Source: a virus. Taken from it: 64,000 nt of DNA. Below the pieces are notes generated by a model that ran no database searches, had not been told where the DNA came from, and saw nothing but the letters and a program-made list of their open reading frames with translations. The position numbers and the translations under genes were made by a program. Where the stretch lies: positions 62,001 through 126,000 of the IMG/VR virus record IMGVR_UViG_3300009158_000001. One strand, given 5' to 3'. How positions within the stretch are numbered: position 1 is the first letter of the stretch; each line of letters opens with the position of its first letter. Below are positions 62,201-64,000 of the stretch, piece by piece.

Positions 62201-64000
62201 TCTGCCCTGCGCAGTATCTAGTATCTGTGCCTCCTGCTGCCAAAGAGCTGTTCAACGCACGTCATGCTAATAAGATGACTGTTGATGGCAAAGTTGTTCA
62301 GCCGGGCAAGCTTCTCAACAATCTCTATGAGAACCATAGAGAGCTTGGCGAGACGGTCGAGGCTATGATCCGCGAAGAGCACAACCGTGCTGAGTTCTCG
62401 GCTACGGTAACTGCGATGCTTCAGACTGTTAGCGTTCCTGTGCCTGGGGCTGCTTCTGCTCAGGGTATGGGCTCGGAAGTCTGGGCTGAAGTCTGGACTG
62501 CAAGCGGCCGCAAGAAGATCTACCTGGATGGTCTCAAGCAGAAGTCTGCTATGAGGTTCGAAGACATTCGGGCAGAGCAGCGTTACATGGCAGAACTCAA
62601 CAATGCAACCGTCTACGCAGCACATGCTGAGTTTGACCGTATTGTCATGGGTCGCCTTGTGAAAGCTGATCCTAACGCTACTAGTGAGGAGATTGCAGCT
62701 ATGTTCAAGCTTTGCAAGCTTGGCATGGTCTACTCGTATGCTTTCAAGACTGTTGGCTACGAAGAGAACTGCGTCAAGATCCTTATGGATGAAGAGGGAG
62801 AGTTCGGCGCTTCTGGCGGCGTTCCTACCTACATCATCCCTGTCAGCGGCAACTGCACCTTTATCGGCAACTTTGCAGGTAGCAGCGAGATCCTCCTTGA
62901 GTGGATGATGAATCCTGCTACACTCGCACTTGTTGCTGAGATCAAAGCCAAGGCTGGCGACTTCAAGTACGTCGTTCTCTCCATGAAGGGTGAAGCCTTT
63001 GGAGAGATGATTGACGGCGGTCGTGACCTCAGGTACAGCGAGGCTGACTTTGATGGCAAATCCATCACGGAGATCCTCTGTATGCCTGGCGTTGCTCTTG
63101 CTGGCAATCAGCGTGAAGAAAGCCACGTTGATCAGAGCACCTGGCTTGCAAGTGTAGCAGACACGGTCACGCAACGTCGCAACGACATTCTTCGCAAGCT
63201 GAAGGCGGAGAACAAAGCAGCAGAAGCATTGCTTCGCGGCAAGACTTTCGGAGAGCTTCTTCAGGAGTTCAACGTAACGGTCGTCGCAGAGTCCGTCACT
63301 GGCACTGCCAAGGTCGAAAAGATCGAGGCGTTCAAGTGGATGGACAAGAAGCATGCGGGTCGTACGTACCCAAACACCTTTGTCATTGTTCGCTTCGGGA
63401 ATGAAGCAGATCCTGTGACTGAGGAGATGGAAGAGGATGATATTACCATCTTCCTTGCTGACGAAGTGATTGAGGCTGCTCCTGACACCAAGGAGAACAT
63501 TACGATCGAGGCCTCTGCTCCTGTGGTTGAAAAGACTGCAGAAGCAAAAAAAGACAGCATAAGCGATAAGCTCAACCGCATCTTCGGCAAGAAGGAGGCT
63601 GTTAAGCCCCCTGCTCCTATCGAAGTCGTGCCTGCTGCTGTTGTTGCGGCTGCTACTGGACAAGAGGAGCTCAAGATCCTGAGCATTTCTGAGCCTGCCT
63701 TTGCGAAAGAAGGATGGTCCCAGACCAGCGAAGGAAAGCTTGTGCGCCGCACTTTCAGCAAGACCAAAGTCAAGGAAGTCTTTGCTGCTGGCTGGAACTT
63801 CTGCTTCTGCGAGGGCGATGGAGACAAGTGGGTCATTGCAGACACCCGCTTTGGTTTTGTCATTGGCCGCGGACAGACTCAGGTCATAGCGTTGCAAAGG
63901 GCAATTGCAAACACCCAGGCTGCTAAGGTTGGACGCAACCTTCTTGACGAAGTCCAGTTCTCGAACTGGCTCTTTGACCGTGCAACTCAGGCTCAGCGTC
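53269..64000 (+). CDS. giant polyprotein-like ORF, at least 3577 aa (partial, runs off right edge)
   Basis: One frame without a stop from ATG 53269 to the edge, checked codon by codon. AGGAG stands six bases before the ATG and overlaps an in-frame TAG. Domain order (residues approximate): membrane spans 3-23 and 45-65; chymotrypsin-like protease 100-320; spans 365-415, 430-455, 493-540; lipobox Cys-579; second protease 588-740; spans 778-798 and 833-855; Lys/Arg/Ala-rich 885-1055; coiled coil 1060-1245; span 1265-1290; 20-residue repeat pair; Cys knuckle 1386-1401; unknown module 1496-2180 with coiled coil; span 2188-2219; long module from 2278 with RNA-polymerase-like motifs. Several internal AAGGAG-N6-ATG sites lie in frame. 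GC-rich codon use differs sharply from the left block. I infer a self-cleaving polyprotein made from a fused operon; the final product and stop are not visible. Confidence 0.85.
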   Translation, partial: MTIALIVLAIFVCIVILSNTVSYLMTANKTAPITPAEVRMNNNNHPLIVLAIVTLVVIGGLVTFGIGKTAGLWAQPSFEDLVDPYAVAEYEQVALRITSFPHPGVGQYSPDEGTNCTGWAWKGHMYGITHCDVDTYIIGKETGETPDPVVRINTDHVVSVPVLGNDLYTVGMECSPDLRWWGATTGEWRNLDWSDIDVETFSPNNRAASLMLERWHGSVNRAQDALAQQNEYSASLYTNTALFQQGEWEILSKGQRYCYDSQDDVVGHGGWFRSGDSGGVLLAGDEPIGAVSYSNGSETRNCFSAIALSQEKSYQDFEFRELSSTTMDLTGKFKTAASHSGMQGRIFRSLNTETTNAHQGKENFMPYLILAILGLILAAATTTIKVKEFLMSNLRTIVIGFLIVLGLVVPIVLAWNHALTVCPVTDAWFSVNFMNGALVSIVVEMAAIAAVLAMATLISEMSCPKWMVKPILAITPNLATITANKAKESVMPIRLYIAIILTIAIFVPMALIATFREAFVCILGLGPLAFTAIDLILHVEYHYHVRELSIVTKKLIAHQKLHKLLFGGMALLAMVLGGCGDTIQQAPAGMGEIVAAHNGECSAFHWQGQIRTAAHCTYASTDWRDNATAVLHQQQGKHAIPEDLADIGQECSPDLRWWGATTGRTLPVEDVKFYAVKRGQNVWDLGEQVPPWTPGAQACFTQTLHNRFSDGDSGGPLLAGDEPVGSVSWSSNLPWGMACFGRLEKQPMWGNLSTSSPQGGKGFRMKSIEMTDSLAVTLTQVFTDLAIAGAILALAFLLARVRAKFRTHDETNAGNSAGLIGAKNPSKGHMSPILAFVARLTSVIVILLLGVCLLAAPGVTPLVSSNNSPTIETGIDPEAIAKIVQRLKKRLAYGMRMAKKKRWTVRRLNRWLVANGYKAKAKKAKKAVAKAVVKFDRAGMTRRQRRAKAHKAKVAATKAETKARGVKRRAEAKATNDAIAKLEAAIAFLGLIARVARHQRRMEVSAARSKRKVARKATAKPAAKKIIVRAEGAGRPTFHPRRSKVQGYNPAAQSRQEIITSREKREERRLAREARHLTLLNRAYAALLNMVVEGTAFKAGWTLRGACMLLADNMAWVAAQAEIQTFDQDDDVAWQYEAAVRNIPFEIKREVENAEVDAAWALIEANDKKVLAEIKQANAKARAKRKAEREERIATHRAKVDAERAEREAAKAVKAEERRKREMAKAERLVEALKAREAKKGKTTKVDVTPVSPVAKLREVQANSPVLAVVAGLGLATGMVAVAVIALAAIAFFAIRKNRAEDCKEETVDADWGDLLEAPAEPQPQSLLLRLTELLGQESPAREVVAYEPAPAPVTVPAEPEPQSLLGRLIELLPEAEARATEPATCACGIPQEEGYVCDTCVLNEYAAGMANALENAVEEFPFTDPGDWDGGAIDDVYAAQLMAADREAAQRDAADLEEHLQVLAAEAALADLDQEAEQDIDPLDLLVEKAKEEEMEEEKTPEQVWAEICNELTVSPRNYSANAAMNILIEMYQRKIDLFRFRHFGTTRTFTRKDKDGDRRTSKTKTLRKDVIVRFASILRQDKEMATWFAEASHDPSWEQFWVGIESLMKDKKQAWTAQDWRILRARYEAAVLVVNDLCIEFLGQSKSKPKFMASEVSCLVTKDTFRYRAVGAQEAMEACKRINAKHKGGFCVARGVYQEQMLSGSHLPWVVDKADGEGNWLEFGFVLTTSAGVADWGFGRENRNNSSVELKTATEMLGGIVQLDQYKPERAYIEMFHKNWTLMKKPSLNDWKTFIKTAFANGNMLFINPTTMDTRHVAKNGTSYSKSVTDNGTTASTVHTFFNDGSVTTVMTRKTLDANSKGFAHKFSSARTTIRKFFLKHSGIRDLKVLPWEVVESRDELATKFGNESYDQYQACRKAISADRNHRLDVVVLSRVNNARFEAWATEYVQNKQSSVVYHIKTRQPLTLSQLNKQNKALAKLQGNYFLAQTELETSRAGIAAIRHTIETSAYTSQELSSDLIEAFKEGYQWMKTPGGYQLVSARKAAANPEKILKGEALAAVLDAWIKTAIDVQADSLRAEGAKIVRRYEEALQLLLPGYSCKVNGEDCLMAAYNKAEHAKKTDPSNPEIALLLAAYYAEYEKEQAEYENEQAKIQARYEKTHKECQEYEQRVKEQEGWDEIPFCKAGAVLSALALAAGLPAFVVVLPLALTALAAFMKMENSDVEGEEILADNAEFCLYSTPIVRHTTGKWTAVKDNNTGESAPVEAGESQKEKPMSFLDKMNQTIRNVWNELTGRERIGTDVKTKAPATYGSILAASKVEHTALTRICGGKIREMQVTELSSEELREIKDFIRRDGDTWIIVRDSQKFHFPNWAMEKLVSEIVIAGHAVDKKVSQQEVNKYFGSLLWAPAEIVSFQASEAKVMSDGLAAMYDGTNLMSDELASTIDWVGYAIRRLLTVLGLFKGMFIILPAGYFPSGVKLFGSEVKKHLRLRRDSGRALALQPQANGHSDVARTLGMQLWSMLLGPWIASVGFANLAKGAYGYAMSNLNKANERLLAPAEEEEEGRDALMAEASRLHGFNPIAVFRSFATSMANGLTKSFNPNKVNIAPVDEKGRSLVPNGYPMMLPWLALAELWLKVTGKVPEELAKKVEDTEKLRLRLFKLANGAIPVLVHNMHRLDAAKVAGIRRMAIAAIATRIPTGKTSGIEVMLFDAEEYGADLLPEIVGRKKNDIEFWLFPCEETTAFKVASEGGDDDDLYEFLLGILHKLARLGLEWRAKILDVSADTQKAMDEIKVRFARQVAAFKEDRKLLAKLMEMPYAKVFTANGKVRAGWPSLLGVTMAPGGWQIRHTEAVEDIIVMTEESREDIATQARLFAEVMTANNDSPFTSAIGTVAQSHKFATGILTGNVVLTNSIGALDKIWALFVLATILLSDMVDACNKGKKYAEAGAALMYLNWAWGWLCYRIASNPDAKVICPAQYLVSVPPAAKELFNARHANKMTVDGKVVQPGKLLNNLYENHRELGETVEAMIREEHNRAEFSATVTAMLQTVSVPVPGAASAQGMGSEVWAEVWTASGRKKIYLDGLKQKSAMRFEDIRAEQRYMAELNNATVYAAHAEFDRIVMGRLVKADPNATSEEIAAMFKLCKLGMVYSYAFKTVGYEENCVKILMDEEGEFGASGGVPTYIIPVSGNCTFIGNFAGSSEILLEWMMNPATLALVAEIKAKAGDFKYVVLSMKGEAFGEMIDGGRDLRYSEADFDGKSITEILCMPGVALAGNQREESHVDQSTWLASVADTVTQRRNDILRKLKAENKAAEALLRGKTFGELLQEFNVTVVAESVTGTAKVEKIEAFKWMDKKHAGRTYPNTFVIVRFGNEADPVTEEMEEDDITIFLADEVIEAAPDTKENITIEASAPVVEKTAEAKKDSISDKLNRIFGKKEAVKPPAPIEVVPAAVVAAATGQEELKILSISEPAFAKEGWSQTSEGKLVRRTFSKTKVKEVFAAGWNFCFCEGDGDKWVIADTRFGFVIGRGQTQVIALQRAIANTQAAKVGRNLLDEVQFSNWLFDRATQAQR
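53566..54228 (+). other. protease domain A of the polyprotein (chymotrypsin-like)
   Basis: His-130 lies in YGITHCD, probable Asp-177 in CSPDLRWWGATTG, and Ser-277 in RSGDSGGVLLAG, followed by IGAVSYSNG. Spacing (47 and 100 residues) is close to trypsin (45 and 93). Paired cysteines flank the His. It sits between predicted membrane spans, as in proteases that process membrane polyproteins. Confidence 0.75.
54349..54363 (+). promoter_or_regulatory. internal in-frame ribosome site before Met-365
   Basis: AAGGAG, six bases, ATG. The protein after it begins MPYLILAILGLILAAATTT, a natural-looking membrane-protein N-terminus. Confidence 0.55.
54427..54441 (+). promoter_or_regulatory. internal in-frame ribosome site before Met-391
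   Basis: AAGGAG, six bases, ATG. The following residues MSNLRTIVIGFLIVLGLVVP form a basic-then-hydrophobic N-terminus. Confidence 0.55.
54727..54741 (+). promoter_or_regulatory. internal in-frame ribosome site before Met-491
   Basis: AAGGAGTCTGTCATG, differing from the real start site (TAGGAGTCTGCCATG) at only two of fifteen bases. One of these turns the stop TAG into AAG. Confidence 0.6.
54973..55005 (+). other. lipoprotein-type signal inside the polyprotein
   Basis: A basic stretch (TKKLIAHQKLHKLLFGG) is followed by MALLAMVLGGCGDT with Cys-579 in an L-G-G-C lipobox context, directly before protease B. This is what a free-standing lipoprotein protease would have at its N-terminus. Inside a polyprotein it may be relic or act as an internal signal. 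Confidence 0.45.
55030..55488 (+). other. protease domain B of the polyprotein (chymotrypsin-like)
   Basis: His-615 lies in RTAAHCTYAS (the classical TAAHC), probable Asp-654 in CSPDLRWWGATTG, and Ser-713 in SDGDSGGPLLAGDEP, then VGSVSW. It shares CSPDLRWWGATTG and LLAGDEP exactly with domain A, so the two arose by duplication. It is the more canonical but more compact copy. Confidence 0.8.
55921..56433 (+). other. very basic Lys/Arg/Ala segment of the polyprotein
   Basis: Residues about 885-1055 are dominated by K, R and A (for example KAKAKKAKKAVAKAVVKF), like histone H1-type or nucleic-acid-binding tails, with a short TRRQRRAKAHKAK stretch. It follows a membrane span at 833-855. Nucleic-acid binding is likely; a target is unknown. 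Confidence 0.6.
57223..57396 (+). repeat. 20-residue repeat pair in the polyprotein
   Basis: PAEPQPQSLLLRLTELLGQE (57223-57282) and PAEPEPQSLLGRLIELLPEA (57337-57396), 114 bases apart. A proline-rich hinge plus an amphipathic helix is repeated, suggesting a docking peptide present twice. Confidence 0.75.
57424..57471 (+). other. four-cysteine knuckle (zinc-ribbon-like)
   Basis: C1386-x-C1388-x9-C1398-x2-C1401 (CACGIPQEEGYVCDTC), compatible with a small structural zinc site just before the Met-1496 module. Confidence 0.5.
57742..57756 (+). promoter_or_regulatory. internal in-frame ribosome site before Met-1496
   Basis: AAGGAGG, five bases, ATG. The residues after it, MEEEKTPEQVWAEICNELTV, look like the start of a soluble protein that runs about 780 residues to the next such site. 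Confidence 0.55.
60088..60102 (+). promoter_or_regulatory. internal in-frame ribosome site before Met-2278
   Basis: AAGGAG, six bases, ATG. The residues after it, MSFLDKMNQTIRNVWNELTG, look like a free N-terminus; the module continues to the window edge. Confidence 0.55.
60571..61560 (+). other. region with weak QDE-1/RDR-type RNA polymerase motif order
   Basis: In order: DGTNLMSDELA (Asp-2435), GLFKGMFII (Lys-2466), VDEKGRSLVPNG, a P-V-L-V-H-N-M-H stretch, DIEFWLFP and GGDDDDLY (Asp-2756 to 2759). Two-barrel RNA polymerases show DG-x-G-x-IS-x-x-LA, G-x-KG, h-D-x-x-VFP and GGDLDGDLY in the same order and at similar spacing. The catalytic D-x-D-G-D is not exact here, so activity is doubtful. 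Confidence 0.25.

Noticed and set aside
63046-63060. DFDGK (residues 3260-3264) as an RNA polymerase catalytic loop
   Set aside because: The third Asp is Lys and the site lies about 800 residues from the DG and FKG motifs, too far. The GGDDDDLY site fits spacing better but is itself weak.
53143-63897. Long minus-strand frames opposite the polyprotein (for example 53143-56427, 59134-60438, 62218-63897)
   Set aside because: They exist because the plus-strand frame avoids TTA, CTA and TCA codons. Their translations have odd composition, no ribosome sites and no recognisable domains, while the plus frame shows clear protease and membrane motifs.

Overview
The window is two very different stretches of DNA placed back to back and transcribed divergently. 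Bases 1 to about 52,920 are AT-rich, tightly packed, and coded entirely on the minus strand. They hold most of the virion gene block of a large tailed phage (Caudoviricetes) with a contractile tail. The block follows the usual head-to-tail order: large terminase, portal, MuF-like protein, maturation protease, major capsid protein, neck proteins, tail sheath, tail tube, tail chaperones, giant tail proteins and a murein peptidase. No host can be named from the sequence. Bases 53,269 to the right edge are much richer in G and C, use G/C-ending codons, and are read on the plus strand.

Minus strand, in transcription order (right to left). Upstream of the terminase is a block of very large, unusual putative internal virion proteins at 52.9-37.7 kb. 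It contains a cysteine-cluster protein (possible small terminase), a protein joining a DnaQ-type exonuclease to a staphylococcal-nuclease domain, an Ala/Gly-rich glycine-zipper protein, and three consecutive proteins that share a C-terminal domain of about 280 residues. The longest of these three carries a possible ADP-ribosyltransferase-like N-terminus. Next come the terminase, a small beta-rich protein, a 755-residue unknown, the portal, a MuF-like protein that looks joined to the portal by a -1 shift on an A10 run, a multidomain maturation protease, a Dps ferritin-like protein, a 519-residue capsid-associated candidate and the major capsid protein. The capsid gene is closed by a clear terminator, and a TATAAT box follows at once. 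The neck genes, tail sheath (993 aa), three tail-tube-like paralogues, a 39-residue membrane protein, tail chaperone candidates, a probable tape measure (1616 aa), a 1953-residue protein with an RNA-polymerase-like Asp triad, and the start of an M23 peptidase complete the block.

Plus strand. From a strong Shine-Dalgarno and ATG at 53,269 there is one reading frame with no stop codon to the end of the window: 10,732 bases, at least 3,577 residues. It encodes, in order, membrane segments, a chymotrypsin-like serine protease, more membrane segments, a lipobox-like cysteine, a second chymotrypsin-like protease with TAAHC and GDSGGP motifs, membrane segments, a very basic stretch, a coiled coil, another membrane segment, a repeat pair, a four-cysteine knuckle, and two long modules of unknown function. 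The last of these carries motifs that weakly resemble QDE-1/RDR-type RNA polymerases. Several in-frame methionines are preceded by the same AAGGAG-N6-ATG signal as the true start. The region therefore looks like an operon whose genes have been fused into one polyprotein while keeping their internal ribosome sites. This is the strongest candidate for something undescribed here. A join of two unrelated sequences near 53.15 kb must be excluded first.

No tRNA, rRNA, CRISPR array or insertion sequence was recognised.
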